This document shows, in pieces, positions 39,809 through 49,162 of a stretch of DNA of 64,000 nucleotides; positions within the stretch are counted from its first letter, which is position 1; each line of letters starts with the position of its first letter. The DNA comes from an uncultured Oleiphilus sp. (lineage in GTDB: Bacteria; Pseudomonadota; Gammaproteobacteria; Pseudomonadales; Oleiphilaceae). The stretch is from positions 124,001-188,000 of the forward strand of contig CAJWBE010000001.1 of the NCBI GenBank assembly GCA_913020045.1. Direction: 5' to 3'. Below the pieces are notes generated by a model. The model did no database searches, was not told where the DNA came from, and saw nothing but the letters and a program-made list of their open reading frames with translations. The translations under genes were made by a program, and so were the position numbers.

Positions 39809-41208
39809 CGCCCTTTAACGAACGAATTATAGAGGCACTAGAAACGCCAGAACTGAGAAGCAATCTTCGAGGCGCCATGGACTTCCTCAGAAGTAAGCGT
39901 TCACTTTCTATTGAAGACTATGCGCTATGGCAGCAACACCAAGATATCGCGACAGACGTTCGACACGCCCTACCACAACAACTCCCAGAACTACTCGAAC
40001 AGTTAGAACAAAGCTGCACACGCAATGGCATTGAAGTGCACTGGGCTGCGGATGCGAGTGACGCAAGAAAGATCTTTTTACAGATTGCTCAAGCAACAAA
40101 CGCAACGCGAGTCATCAAGGGTAAGTCGATGGCGAGCGAAGAGATTGAGCTAAACACGCATTTGGAGCAGCATGGCATAGAAAGCACCGAGTCGGACATG
40201 GGCGAATTTATCGTTCAGCTCGCAAATGAAAAACCCTCCCACATCATCATGCCAGCCCTACACAAAAATCAGGAACAAATTGCAGAACTATTCAATCAAA
40301 AGCTCAATGAAAAAGCCGATGCTAGCGATGTCGACCAACTAATCGGGATTGGACGAAAGGTACTCAGAGAAAAATTCAAACAGGCGGATATCGGCGTTTC
40401 CGGCGTTAATTTTGCCGCCGCAAAAAGTGGAACCTTGTGCCTAGTCGAAAACGAAGGCAATGGCCGTTTATCAACCTCAGTCCCGAATTGCCATATTGCC
40501 ATTATGGGCATCGACAAGGTCATTCCCGACTTATCATCTCTGCCTTCACTACTCTACCTGCTGACTCGCTCAGCCACCGGACAAGAGATCACAAGCTATG
40601 TAAACCTAATCTCTGGCCCTAGAAAGCCTGACGAACTAGATGGTCCTAAATCGGTACACCTCATTATTCTCGACAACGGCCGCTCCTCGATCGCGAGTGA
40701 CCCCGCCCTAGCCGCCACCCTGGCATGCATACGCTGTGGCGCCTGCATGAATCACTGCCCCGTCTATACCAAAATTGGTGGCCACGCTTATGGCACAACC
40801 TACCCAGGTCCAATAGGGCAGGTCATCTCTCCGCAGCTGGACGGAGGGGAAGAACATAATGAGTTACTCAATGCATGTTCATTAAATGGCGCTTGCGGCG
40901 AAGCCTGTCCTGTCAACATAGAACTGCCAGACATGATTCGCGAACTCAGAAATCAGCGCAGCGCTGCACAGCCCAACCACACAGGCGAAAAAATGGTTTG
41001 GCACGCATGGCGAGCCATTCATCAATCACCACGACTCTATCAACTTACTTCACTTATGATGCGCATCCCGGGACTTTCGTCATTGCTCTTTCCTCGCCGT
41101 TGGACGAAGGGCCGCACTAGCCCAACACCGGCAAACAACACACTCCATGCTTTGATCAAGGCAAAAACCAATCACGATAATCGAGATCCTCAGCATGAAC
41201 ACAAATAG
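39805..41208 (+). CDS. lutB: Lactate utilization protein B (iron-sulfur subunit)
   Basis: LutB (LldF/YkgF) carries an N-terminal LUD domain and a C-terminal ferredoxin region. The 467-residue protein has RVIKGKSMASEEIELN, the LCLVENEGNGRL segment and a complete first cluster motif: C308, C311, C314 and C318 in CIRCGACMNHCP. The second motif reads ACSLNGACGEACPV: C364 and C368 are present, but the position that is Cys in E. coli YkgF (SLCGAC) is Asn361, with C358 three residues earlier. ATG overlaps the lutA stop; lutC starts inside its last codons. Confidence 0.92.
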   Translation: MTPFNERIIEALETPELRSNLRGAMDFLRSKRSLSIEDYALWQQHQDIATDVRHALPQQLPELLEQLEQSCTRNGIEVHWAADASDARKIFLQIAQATNATRVIKGKSMASEEIELNTHLEQHGIESTESDMGEFIVQLANEKPSHIIMPALHKNQEQIAELFNQKLNEKADASDVDQLIGIGRKVLREKFKQADIGVSGVNFAAAKSGTLCLVENEGNGRLSTSVPNCHIAIMGIDKVIPDLSSLPSLLYLLTRSATGQEITSYVNLISGPRKPDELDGPKSVHLIILDNGRSSIASDPALAATLACIRCGACMNHCPVYTKIGGHAYGTTYPGPIGQVISPQLDGGEEHNELLNACSLNGACGEACPVNIELPDMIRELRNQRSAAQPNHTGEKMVWHAWRAIHQSPRLYQLTSLMMRIPGLSSLLFPRRWTKGRTSPTPANNTLHALIKAKTNHDNRDPQHEHK

Positions 41209-41896
41209 CCAGAACGCTAGAGAGAAGATACTAGAGCGACTTCGCCTTGCATCGCGCGCAGCAGCACGAAAAAAACCAGATATTCAAAAAAAAGAGCGAA
41301 TCTCGATTCAAGATAACCCCTTGTCGAAACCCTTAAGCCTACGCGATCAATTACAGAAAAATAGATTTGAAGTAATCGTCGTCCGCAACGAAACCCTCCC
41401 CCAAATACTCAGCGCGATAGTGGAGGAAATCGATGAAAGCCGTCCATTGAGCTGGCTGCTCGGCAACGGCGCTGTCAACAACAGCATTGTCGATCATTTA
41501 CAGAAAATCGACAGACAAACCGCGCACCAGTTTGACCAGCCCTTCGAGACACTAAAAGACAGCATCTTTAACGACATCGATATCGGGCTCACTCATTGCG
41601 AATCAGTCATCAAAAACACCGGCACATTAGTTATTCAGCCATCGGCGGACGAGCCACGAACGCTGTCCCTCATCCCCCCTATTCATGTCATTATTGCGAA
41701 TAAGGCAGTCGTTTTTGACTCACTTGACGGCTATTTTGCTCAAGAAATAGAGCTATCGTTAATTGAACACAGCAATCTTATCTTTGTTTCGAGCCCATCA
41801 AAGACCGCCGACATTCAACAAAAACTAGCCTACGGCGCGCACGGCCCTAAGCGCGTAATCGTCGTATTGTCTGACCAACAACTCAACGAAGAATAG
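41195..41896 (+). CDS. lutC: Lactate utilization protein C (LUD domain)
   Basis: LutC (LldG/YkgG) is the small LUD-domain subunit of the lactate oxidation complex. The 233-residue protein has a basic N-terminus (REKILERLRLASRAAARKK) and the late GLTHCESVIKNTGTLVIQP and LSLIPPIHVIIANKAVVFDSL segments typical of the family. It overlaps lutB by 14 bp. No lactate permease or GntR regulator lies next to the set in this window. Confidence 0.9.
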   Translation: MNTNSQNAREKILERLRLASRAAARKKPDIQKKERISIQDNPLSKPLSLRDQLQKNRFEVIVVRNETLPQILSAIVEEIDESRPLSWLLGNGAVNNSIVDHLQKIDRQTAHQFDQPFETLKDSIFNDIDIGLTHCESVIKNTGTLVIQPSADEPRTLSLIPPIHVIIANKAVVFDSLDGYFAQEIELSLIEHSNLIFVSSPSKTADIQQKLAYGAHGPKRVIVVLSDQQLNEE

Positions 41897-41975
41897 CCTT
41901 CTAACATTTGGGTTCGCCAATTTGAATAATCGGTAGTATTCTTAGCGCACAATTCTAACAGCAGGGATTTTTTTC

Positions 41976-42950
41976 ATGAGAAAACAACTATTAAAGCTCA
42001 CTTACCTTTCACTCGCGTCCGCTTTTATTGCTGCACCAGCACTGGCTGCCGCGCCGGCAGAAAAGCATGTCGCGATTACTCAAATCGTCGAGCACCCTGC
42101 CTTAGATGCCGTTCGCAATGGCGTTAAAGATGTTTTAAAAGAAAACGGCTGGAATGAAGGCGAAAACCTAAAGTGGAATTATCAAAGTGCGCAAGGCAAT
42201 ACCGCCACGGCAGCTCAAATCGCTAAGAAGTTTGCCGGCGATCAGCCAGACGCTATCGTCGCGATTGCCACACCCTCCGCACAGGCGGTAGCGTCATCGG
42301 CACGCGCATCTAATATTATTTTCTCAGCCGTCACAGACCCTGTTTCTGCTAAGCTCGTCGAAGGCTGGGACAAACCAGGTAAAAACATTACAGGCGTTTC
42401 TGATTTAACACCTATCGATAAGCATCTCGGCATGGTGAAAGAAGTACTTCCAAGCGCTAAGAAACTTGGCGTTATTTATAATCCTGGCGAAACAAATTCT
42501 GTCTCATTGGTTAAACTCATTAACGAGTTTGCACCGAAGCACGGTTTAGAAGTGGTTGAGGCGGCTTCACCTAAGTCTGCAGATGTTCAAACTGCCACCC
42601 GCTCATTGATGGGTAGAGTCGACGCGATCTATTTACCAACAGACAACACCGTCATCTCGGCAATGGAAGGCGTTGTTAAGATCGCCGAGCAAGCAAAAAT
42701 TCCTTTATTCGCCGGCGACACGGATAGCGTAAAGCGAGGTGCAATAGCCGCGCTAGGTTTCAATTATTATGAAGTGGGTCGACAAACAGGTAATATGCTC
42801 GTTCGCGTACTCAATGGCACGTCACCTGGCGATATTCACGTCGAAGGTATCGACAAAACAGAGCTCTTCGTTAATCCAGAAGCTGCCAAAAGAATGGGTA
42901 TTGAACTTAGCCCCGAGTTTATCGGTAAAGCTAAAGAAATCATAAAGTAA
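41976..42950 (+). CDS. ABC transporter substrate-binding protein (TrpX family)
   Basis: A secreted periplasmic binding protein of 324 residues, with a signal peptide ending near APALAA. It belongs to the ABC_sub_bind/TrpX group: VAITQIVEHPALDAVRNGVKDVL, QIAKKFAGDQPDAIVAIATPSAQ, and DAIYLPTDNTVISAMEGVVKIA. Relatives bind aromatic amino acids, especially tryptophan, or related compounds; the ligand here is inferred only. It heads a three-gene operon with a permease 9 bp downstream and an ATPase. Confidence 0.88.
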   Translation: MRKQLLKLTYLSLASAFIAAPALAAAPAEKHVAITQIVEHPALDAVRNGVKDVLKENGWNEGENLKWNYQSAQGNTATAAQIAKKFAGDQPDAIVAIATPSAQAVASSARASNIIFSAVTDPVSAKLVEGWDKPGKNITGVSDLTPIDKHLGMVKEVLPSAKKLGVIYNPGETNSVSLVKLINEFAPKHGLEVVEAASPKSADVQTATRSLMGRVDAIYLPTDNTVISAMEGVVKIAEQAKIPLFAGDTDSVKRGAIAALGFNYYEVGRQTGNMLVRVLNGTSPGDIHVEGIDKTELFVNPEAAKRMGIELSPEFIGKAKEIIK

Positions 42951-42959
42951 GATATCTAC

Positions 42960-43850
42960 GTGCTAAATAGTTTTGCATTTTTTGGTGCGATCGAGACCGG
43001 TTTTATTTACGGTCTGGTTGCACTGGGCGTTTTCATCTCATTCCGCATCCTGGATTTCCCCGACCTGACAGTCGACGGTTCGTTCCCTTTGGGCGCGGCG
43101 GTATCCGCCACGATGATTGTGGCGGGAATCAATCCTTTAATTGCGACATTCTGCGCCTGCATTGCAGGGGCGGCGGCCGGCTTGGTCACCGCATGGCTCA
43201 ATGTCAGACTAAAGATCCTTCACCTACTGGCCTCCATTCTGACGATGATCGCGCTTTACTCGATCAATCTGCGCGTAATGGATGGCCCAAATAAAGCGTT
43301 GCTAGGGGTAGAAACCCTACTCAGCCCGCTAGACAATCTCTCGATCCCTTATTACATCGCTTATCCGATCGCATTTGGCATTGTCATATTGCTTGTTGTT
43401 GCCGCCCTCGTCTGGTTCCTCAAAACAGAGGTTGGTCTAGCCATGCGAGCCACAGGCTCGAATGAGCGCATGGCAAAAGCAAATGGCATTAACACTGGTC
43501 GAATGGTTTTGATGGGCATGGCCTTATCAAACGCATTGGTCGCGCTAGCCGGCGCGCTGTTTGCACAAAGCCAAGGCAGCGCAGATGTCACGATGGGCGT
43601 AGGTGTTATCGTAATTGGCCTCGCATCGGTTATCGGCGGAGAAGCGCTACTGCCTAAGCGCACCCTACTCATGTGGATTTCTGCCTGCATACTCGGGTCA
43701 TTGCTTTACAGGCTGGTCGTTGCGGTTGCACTAAATGGCGAAGTACTCGGACTCAAAGCGCAAGACCTCAACCTCATTACCGCTATATTGGTGACCGTCG
43801 CCATTGTTGCGCCGAACTGGCGGAGCTATTTCAAAGGGTCTCGCGCATGA
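42960..43850 (+). CDS. ABC transporter permease (TrpY-like)
   Basis: A 296-residue integral membrane permease with about eight to nine hydrophobic segments. The N-terminal GAIETGFIYGLVALGVFISFRILDFPDLTVDGSFPLGAAV is characteristic of the branched-chain-type permease partnered with ABC_sub_bind proteins. The start is GTG at 42960. It overlaps the ATPase gene by 4 bp and should form the membrane channel of the TrpXYZ-like system. Confidence 0.88.
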   Translation: MLNSFAFFGAIETGFIYGLVALGVFISFRILDFPDLTVDGSFPLGAAVSATMIVAGINPLIATFCACIAGAAAGLVTAWLNVRLKILHLLASILTMIALYSINLRVMDGPNKALLGVETLLSPLDNLSIPYYIAYPIAFGIVILLVVAALVWFLKTEVGLAMRATGSNERMAKANGINTGRMVLMGMALSNALVALAGALFAQSQGSADVTMGVGVIVIGLASVIGGEALLPKRTLLMWISACILGSLLYRLVVAVALNGEVLGLKAQDLNLITAILVTVAIVAPNWRSYFKGSRA

Positions 43851-44638
43851 TCGCTGTTGATGATTTGCACATCATGTTCAACTGGGGAACTCCATTAGAA
43901 AATCATGCCCTAAAAGGGGTTAGCCTCACGATTCCTAAAGGCCAGTTTGTCACCGTTATTGGCAGTAATGGAGCAGGAAAATCAACACTCCTCAATGCGA
44001 TAGCGGGAGAGACGCCCTGTCATAAGGGTTCAATTTCTCTCGACGGCAATGACATTTCCAGCCTGCCAGTACACAAGCGCGCACCGCAAATCGCACGCGT
44101 TTTCCAAGATCCACTAATGGGAACATGCGAAGACCTGACGATTGAAGAAAACCTCGCACTAGCACAAGCCCGAACAAAAAGGCGGTCTCTTACCCGCGCA
44201 GCAAAAAGCGAGTACCAAGAGCGCTTTATGGATAAGCTCAAAACCCTGCAGCTGGGTTTAGAGCTTAGGCTCAATGACAAAGTTGGCCTCTTATCCGGCG
44301 GACAACGTCAAGCGGTCAGTTTGCTAATGGCATCACTCAACCCAATGAAGCTGCTATTGTTGGATGAGCACACCGCAGCACTAGACCCTAAAACCGCACA
44401 GTTTATTTTGGACTTAACAGAACAAATTGTTGACGAGCAGCAGCTGACAGCCTTGATGGTCACGCACAGCATGAAACAGGCGTTAAGTATTGGCGATAGA
44501 ACGATCATGCTTCATCAGGGCAACATAGCCTTAGACGTTGATGGTGAGCACCGTAAATCAATGACGACAAACGACCTGCTCGAACAGTTCCAGAAAAATC
44601 ATGAACAGATTGACGACGATGCTTTGCTACTAGGCTGA
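43847..44638 (+). CDS. ABC transporter ATP-binding protein (TrpZ-like)
   Basis: The ATPase of the same importer. From ATG at 43847 (263 residues), which overlaps the permease stop (ATGA), it shows Walker A (GSNGAGKST), the Q-loop region, the signature LLSGGQRQAVSLLMA, Walker B (LLLLDEHTAALD) and the switch His (VTHSMKQAL). The longer frame back to 43673 lies inside the permease gene and is rejected. Confidence 0.92.
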   Translation: MIAVDDLHIMFNWGTPLENHALKGVSLTIPKGQFVTVIGSNGAGKSTLLNAIAGETPCHKGSISLDGNDISSLPVHKRAPQIARVFQDPLMGTCEDLTIEENLALAQARTKRRSLTRAAKSEYQERFMDKLKTLQLGLELRLNDKVGLLSGGQRQAVSLLMASLNPMKLLLLDEHTAALDPKTAQFILDLTEQIVDEQQLTALMVTHSMKQALSIGDRTIMLHQGNIALDVDGEHRKSMTTNDLLEQFQKNHEQIDDDALLLG

Positions 44639-44646
44639 CTCGAACT

Positions 44647-44666
44647 CGGCACTGCTCTCAGTGCCG
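44647..44666. terminator. Hairpin between convergent ABC ATPase and K+ channel genes
   Basis: CGGCACTG and CAGTGCCG form a perfect 8-bp stem with a 4-nt loop (ctct), 8 bp after the ATPase stop and overlapping the stop of the convergent channel gene. It lacks a U-tract on either strand. The position suits a two-way transcription end. Confidence 0.4.
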
Positions 44667-45611
44667 GTAGTGCCCAACAATGCCGACTGCCTGCTCGAAA
44701 CTCAAACCAAACTCTGCGGTCAGGTAGTCGACCTCCCTTTGCTCAGAACGACTAAAGCCAGAGTGCGCTTCTAGGATTTGCTCATCTTGCGAGGTTGCTC
44801 CCCCCGTCAACTGACGAACTCTCGCTTTAATCGCTCGACGGCGAGCCATCTTTTGCTCACGCACAAGCTGCACTAAAGACGAAGCAAAAATACCTGCTGG
44901 CATCGCCGCCACACCAACACCGGAGATCATCACTAATACGCCAAAAATCTTCCCTCCGATCGTAATAGGCGCCATATCGCCATACCCGACGGTAGTAAGC
45001 GTTACCAGTGCCCACCACATGCATGCGGGAATACTACCGAAGAGCTCAGGCTGGGCATATCGCTCAAATAGATAAATACCCGTTGCCGCGATAAAACTCA
45101 GAATCATCATGACCATCGCTGCGGCCAATAACACGTACTGATTGTCTCGATACAAACGCGCCAACATTGAGAGCGAGTCAGAATAACGCGTCAGTTTAAG
45201 AATTCGAATAATTGAAATTAACTTGAGCATTCGCAGGTCAGCGAACAGGTCGTTAGGTACTAGCCATAGAATGACAAGTGGCAAGAATGAGAGCAGATCG
45301 ACCATTCCCATTGGAGATTTAATGTAGTTCCAGCGCAAACGCCAAGCATGTGACGTAACAATATCAGCGTCCGGGGCAGACCAAACACGCAAGACATACT
45401 CAGTACCAAACAGCACGGCAAAAAAAACTAAGCTCACATCAGCAAAGCGAATATGACTTTCTCCGTATTCCGGAATCGACATCCAGACCACTTCGATAAT
45501 ATTTAGAATAACCATCGATGCTAAAAACAAATTGAGCACCAACGAAAAGAGGTTCTTTTCATCAGGCTGATGCAATGCATGATGAAGTACGCCCCTAAGT
45601 TTGCTGATCAT
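44658..45611 (-). CDS. Voltage-gated-like potassium channel (six-helix type)
   Basis: A 317-residue inner-membrane ion channel. It has six hydrophobic segments, an S4-like helix with spaced basic residues (RMLKLISIIRILKLTRY, about 127-143), and the potassium selectivity filter TTVGYGD at 206-212. The cytoplasmic C-terminal tail of about 70 residues is charged and lacks an obvious RCK or cyclic-nucleotide domain. AGGAG lies upstream of the ATG. It is divergent from moaB. Voltage gating is inferred from the S4-like helix; the charge count is low. Confidence 0.88.
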   Translation of the reverse strand: MISKLRGVLHHALHQPDEKNLFSLVLNLFLASMVILNIIEVVWMSIPEYGESHIRFADVSLVFFAVLFGTEYVLRVWSAPDADIVTSHAWRLRWNYIKSPMGMVDLLSFLPLVILWLVPNDLFADLRMLKLISIIRILKLTRYSDSLSMLARLYRDNQYVLLAAAMVMMILSFIAATGIYLFERYAQPELFGSIPACMWWALVTLTTVGYGDMAPITIGGKIFGVLVMISGVGVAAMPAGIFASSLVQLVREQKMARRRAIKARVRQLTGGATSQDEQILEAHSGFSRSEQREVDYLTAEFGLSFEQAVGIVGHYRH

Positions 45612-45733
45612 CGCGTCTCCTGTTGCTCCAGTCGGAAAGTAAGTTCTATGAACACATCTGTTTTTTTAGGTATTCAATCTATAGCATAGACTCTTATAAA
45701 CTTAGCTTAATTCAAATCAAGTAATGCAAAATT

Positions 45734-46291
45734 ATGAGTAAAAACACATCACAACAACTAATCCCTCTGAATATCGCCGTATTAACGGTATCCGACACGC
45801 GTACGACCGAGACAGATACATCGGGAAAACTGTTAGCAACGCTGACAACGGATGCTGGGCATACGCTTGCTGAACAGGCAATCGTTATCGATGACATTTA
45901 TCATATTCGCGCTCGCGTATCTCAATGGATCGCTGATCAGGACACCCATGTCATTCTCATTACGGGTGGGACCGGGTTCACTGCCCGTGATAGCACGCCA
46001 GAAGCCATTAAGCCCCTGCTAGACAAAACAGTTGATGGCTTTGGGGAGCTTTTTAGGCAGGTCTCGCTCGAGCAGATTGGAACCTCAACGATTCAGTCCA
46101 GAGCCTTAGCCGGAATGGCGAACAAAACACTTATTTTTTGCCTCCCTGGCAGCAATAACGCCTGCAAGACAGCTTGGCAATCCATTATCGCTAGCCAACT
46201 TGATAGTCGGCAGGGTCCCTGTAATTTTGTGCCGCAACTAAAAAATATTGATTTTGATGCCTGTTTGAGTCGAGAGCTTAACAGTAAGTAA
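45734..46291 (+). CDS. moaB: Molybdenum cofactor biosynthesis protein B
   Basis: MoaB is a MogA-like protein of molybdopterin metabolism, proposed to adenylylate molybdopterin. The 185-residue protein has the family motifs LTVSDTRTTETDTSG, ILITGGTGFTARDSTPEAI and CLPGSNNACKTAW. It is about 41 kb from moaA and moaC in this window. The RBS is weak. It is divergent from the K+ channel gene across about 120 bp that should hold both promoters. Confidence 0.93.
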   Translation: MSKNTSQQLIPLNIAVLTVSDTRTTETDTSGKLLATLTTDAGHTLAEQAIVIDDIYHIRARVSQWIADQDTHVILITGGTGFTARDSTPEAIKPLLDKTVDGFGELFRQVSLEQIGTSTIQSRALAGMANKTLIFCLPGSNNACKTAWQSIIASQLDSRQGPCNFVPQLKNIDFDACLSRELNSK

Positions 46292-46373
46292 CGGCGCAAT
46301 GCCCTATGCTTAGCTTTCGTTTAAAGATTGGCCCAGCATTTGGACCAGCGCGAATAACGTAAAGGTATGCTCG

Positions 46374-46703
46374 ATGCACTTCTCACTGGTTCTTAACAAT
46401 ACGCTCTTGCAAACGGGCGACTTGAAAAGCATCACCGCCCTGTTTAACGATTTAAGCGGTTTGAATTTCGCTAAGAATCAGCATGCCAACTGGCTCAACA
46501 AAATGTCTGCCGCAGAGTCCTATGGAACCTATCTACAGATCAAAGCAGAGGAGTATGACATTGATGGGTGGACCGGGACTCTGCAACTGCTTTCCAGCGA
46601 TGGTGAAACGCTTCGCGCTCACCTTTTTGCCACGCATGAACGTGTCGTAAAGAAAAACCTGAAGAACCCTACTCTGCAAAACCAAACCAACACTTCAACT
46701 TAA
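46374..46703 (+). CDS. Small hypothetical protein
   Basis: A 109-residue protein that I do not recognise. It is cytoplasmic by appearance (no signal or membrane segment) and shows a mixed alpha/beta pattern ([15 protein letters not shown], then [27 protein letters not shown]). The tail is rich in Asn, Thr and Lys. ATG follows AAGGT at 7 bp, which supports translation. It lies between moaB and pyrC on the same strand. Confidence 0.6.
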   Translation: MHFSLVLNNTLLQTGDLKSITALFNDLSGLNFAKNQHANWLNKMSAAESYGTYLQIKAEEYDIDGWTGTLQLLSSDGETLRAHLFATHERVVKKNLKNPTLQNQTNTST

Positions 46704-46728
46704 TTTCCGTTTCGACCTGCAGGCACTT

Positions 46729-46749
46729 AAGGCATAATACGCCTTTTCT
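46729..46749 (+). terminator. Small hairpin before pyrC
   Basis: AAGGC and GCCTT form a 5-bp stem with a 7-nt loop, followed by TTCTT, after the small hypothetical gene. The loop contains ATAATA, which could also be a pyrC -10 element with a poor -35 about 17 bp upstream. Terminator and promoter may overlap here. Confidence 0.35.
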
Positions 46750-46774
46750 TGAACAGCCAAGCAGGACCATATTC

Positions 46775-47812
46775 ATGCAAGAACTCACCATCCGCACTCC
46801 CGACGACTGGCACCTCCATTTTCGGGATCACGATATGCTGCTTGAAACGGTACCCGCCACTGCACGCTGCTTTAGACGCGCGATCGTTATGCCTAATCTA
46901 GTTCCACCAGTTACTGATGCGGCATTAATGCTCGCGTATCAAGAGCGGATTCAACGCGCGGTTCCAGAAGGCAAAGCATTTACGCCCTTGATGACAATTT
47001 ACCTGACCAACGCTAGCTCTCCCGCCCTTATTGAAGAAGCGCGTTCGGCAGGCGCTGTTGCCGCAAAATTATACCCGGCCGGTGCCACGACGAATTCAGA
47101 TGCTGCCGTTTCTGACCTCAAAGTGCTATACCCAACCTTCGAAGCCATGCAAAAGTGCGGAATGCTTTTGTTGATTCATGGAGAGGTGACCGACAATGAT
47201 GTGGATATTTTCGATCGAGAGAAAGTATTTATCGATCGCCACTTGCAGCAGATCCATCAAGACTTCCCAAACCTGAAGATTGTGTTTGAGCACATTACGA
47301 CAAGCGATGCGGTTGAGTTCGTCAACGCGGCATCTGACAACCTTGCCGCGACAATCACTCCACAACATTTAATGTTAAATAGAAATGACTTATTGGTCGG
47401 CGGCATTCGCCCGCATAATTTTTGTCTTCCCGTTTTAAAACGAATGACACACCAAGAAGCTTTGCGCAACGCAGTTAAAAGCGGTTCTGTTAAGTTTTTC
47501 CTCGGAACAGATTCGGCGCCACATGAAAAACAGCGCAAAGAATCTGCCTGCGGTTGCGCAGGCTGCTACAGTGCCTGGAGCGCAATTGAACTCTATGCTG
47601 AGGTATTCGAACAGTTAGGCGCACTAGATAAGCTCGAAAACTTTGCAAGTCACTTCGGTGCAGACTTTTACGGTCTAGCACGCAACGAAGGGACGATTAC
47701 GCTTGAAAAGAATGAGTGGACGGTGCCCGATACAATTGCGCTGCCAGACGGCCAAGCGATCGTGCCATTTCATGCTGGCGAAACAATAAACTGGAAAGTT
47801 CGCCAAGCATGA
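46775..47812 (+). CDS. pyrC: Dihydroorotase (class II)
   Basis: PyrC closes carbamoyl-aspartate to dihydroorotate in pyrimidine synthesis. The 345-residue length is that of the E. coli-type enzyme. Metal ligands are visible: H13 and H15 (WHLHFRD), the lysine expected to be carboxylated at K98 (AAKLYPAG), the histidines of LIHGEV and VFEHITT, and the aspartate of [12 protein letters not shown] lies 8 bp before the ATG. It appears to be transcribed alone. Confidence 0.97.
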   Translation: MQELTIRTPDDWHLHFRDHDMLLETVPATARCFRRAIVMPNLVPPVTDAALMLAYQERIQRAVPEGKAFTPLMTIYLTNASSPALIEEARSAGAVAAKLYPAGATTNSDAAVSDLKVLYPTFEAMQKCGMLLLIHGEVTDNDVDIFDREKVFIDRHLQQIHQDFPNLKIVFEHITTSDAVEFVNAASDNLAATITPQHLMLNRNDLLVGGIRPHNFCLPVLKRMTHQEALRNAVKSGSVKFFLGTDSAPHEKQRKESACGCAGCYSAWSAIELYAEVFEQLGALDKLENFASHFGADFYGLARNEGTITLEKNEWTVPDTIALPDGQAIVPFHAGETINWKVRQA

Positions 47813-47870
47813 GTAATGCTTAGGTCAGTTCACTCAGCCGACAACCATAAACAACGAGCCGCGAAGACAC

Positions 47871-48935
47871 ATGACCGACACCCAAGAAGCCTCCGTAAGC
47901 GCTCAGCCTCTGCCAATCGCGAAAGAATATAGCTGGCTACTCGCATTGCAATTAGCGGCAGTTGTTGCCCTTTTGGTCGCAGGGCATGTGCCCAATTTTA
48001 TTTTGGTCCCCTTGTTGTTTAGTGCTTTTCTCGTTTCCTATTTAACCTGGAAGAAAATAAATCAAACTGAAACCGCGCAAAAGACTGAATACCAAAGTAC
48101 CGCAACGGCAACACAAGGCACGCCATCTATCTCAGTATTTGAAGAGGCGCTGCAGTCGAATTTAGAGCAGACAAGAGCAGCCTTAGACGAGCTAAAAGAA
48201 CAACACCAAACGTTAATTGAGCAGAGAAGCTCCCAGCGCGAAGACTTGGAGCACTATGAACAGTCGCACCAAGACGAATCCTCAAACAATTTACTCTCTG
48301 GTTTGAATGATCAAGTATGCCAATTTGGCGATCACGCATTAGTCTCACTAGAAACCGTTCTCAGCAGCTCAGAAGGCTCTCAAGACGCATCGCAGCAAAC
48401 GCGCGAACAGTTTAACCAGATTCGCAGTCATTTTGATGAAATCAAAACCTATCTCGAAGATATCAATCGAATTAATGCACAGACGAATCTGCTCGCACTA
48501 AATGCAGCCATTGAAGCCGCTCGGGCTGGTGATGCTGGCCAGGGTTTTAGTGTTGTTGCTGATGAGGTTAGATCACTGTCTATTCGCACCGATGAGTTCA
48601 ACGATCGTATCGCCAAAAAGATTGACCAAACTGAACTAACACTCAGTGATGCGGAAGAATCAATCAACTTATTTGAAAAGCATAATGCAGGGCAACACCA
48701 GCACACCTATCAGGCGCTCACAAAAGAGCTGGCGCTTATCTGCAAAGCATTTGAAGCACAAGGTGAAGACTATGCCAATCGAGTGCAAGAACCCATTGAT
48801 AAGCTGCGTCAAGCGCTTGTTAGTGACGCCCCAACGTCAATTCAAGATATGATCAGCAACCTTGAAAACTGCTTAAATAAATATACCGGAATAATGAAAT
48901 CTTTAAGCTCACCAACTGACGAACCCAAAGACTAA
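47871..48935 (+). CDS. Methyl-accepting chemotaxis-like signalling protein without HAMP domain
   Basis: A 354-residue membrane protein. Two hydrophobic segments (about 21-38 and 42-60) form a hairpin with almost no periplasmic loop, so there is no extracytoplasmic sensor. A coiled-coil region follows, then the chemoreceptor signalling hairpin [36 protein letters not shown] (about 200-235). The C-terminal helix is short, and no pentapeptide for CheR docking is seen. It could signal to CheA, or sense an internal or membrane state; the input is unknown. Confidence 0.8.
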   Translation: MTDTQEASVSAQPLPIAKEYSWLLALQLAAVVALLVAGHVPNFILVPLLFSAFLVSYLTWKKINQTETAQKTEYQSTATATQGTPSISVFEEALQSNLEQTRAALDELKEQHQTLIEQRSSQREDLEHYEQSHQDESSNNLLSGLNDQVCQFGDHALVSLETVLSSSEGSQDASQQTREQFNQIRSHFDEIKTYLEDINRINAQTNLLALNAAIEAARAGDAGQGFSVVADEVRSLSIRTDEFNDRIAKKIDQTELTLSDAEESINLFEKHNAGQHQHTYQALTKELALICKAFEAQGEDYANRVQEPIDKLRQALVSDAPTSIQDMISNLENCLNKYTGIMKSLSSPTDEPKD

Positions 48936-49162
48936 TTTTGTTAACTAATGTTAACCGCCAATTGTTCGCGAATTGACCAACCCTGTTGTAATATTCTGCC
49001 AGCGATAAGGAAGTATCTTGATCAAAATCTCTTCCTCGAACCTTATAAATGATAAATCTACAGTAAGTAGATAACGTACAAAGATCCGTTTGTGCGAAAG
49101 AACAAAAAAACAGTCGCCGTTTTATTTTTAATTGCCAGCCACTACAACCGACGACAAGCTTA

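Noticed and set aside
43673-43846. Upstream extension of the ABC ATPase gene
   Set aside because: It is out-of-frame sequence inside the permease gene; similarity begins at ATG 43847.
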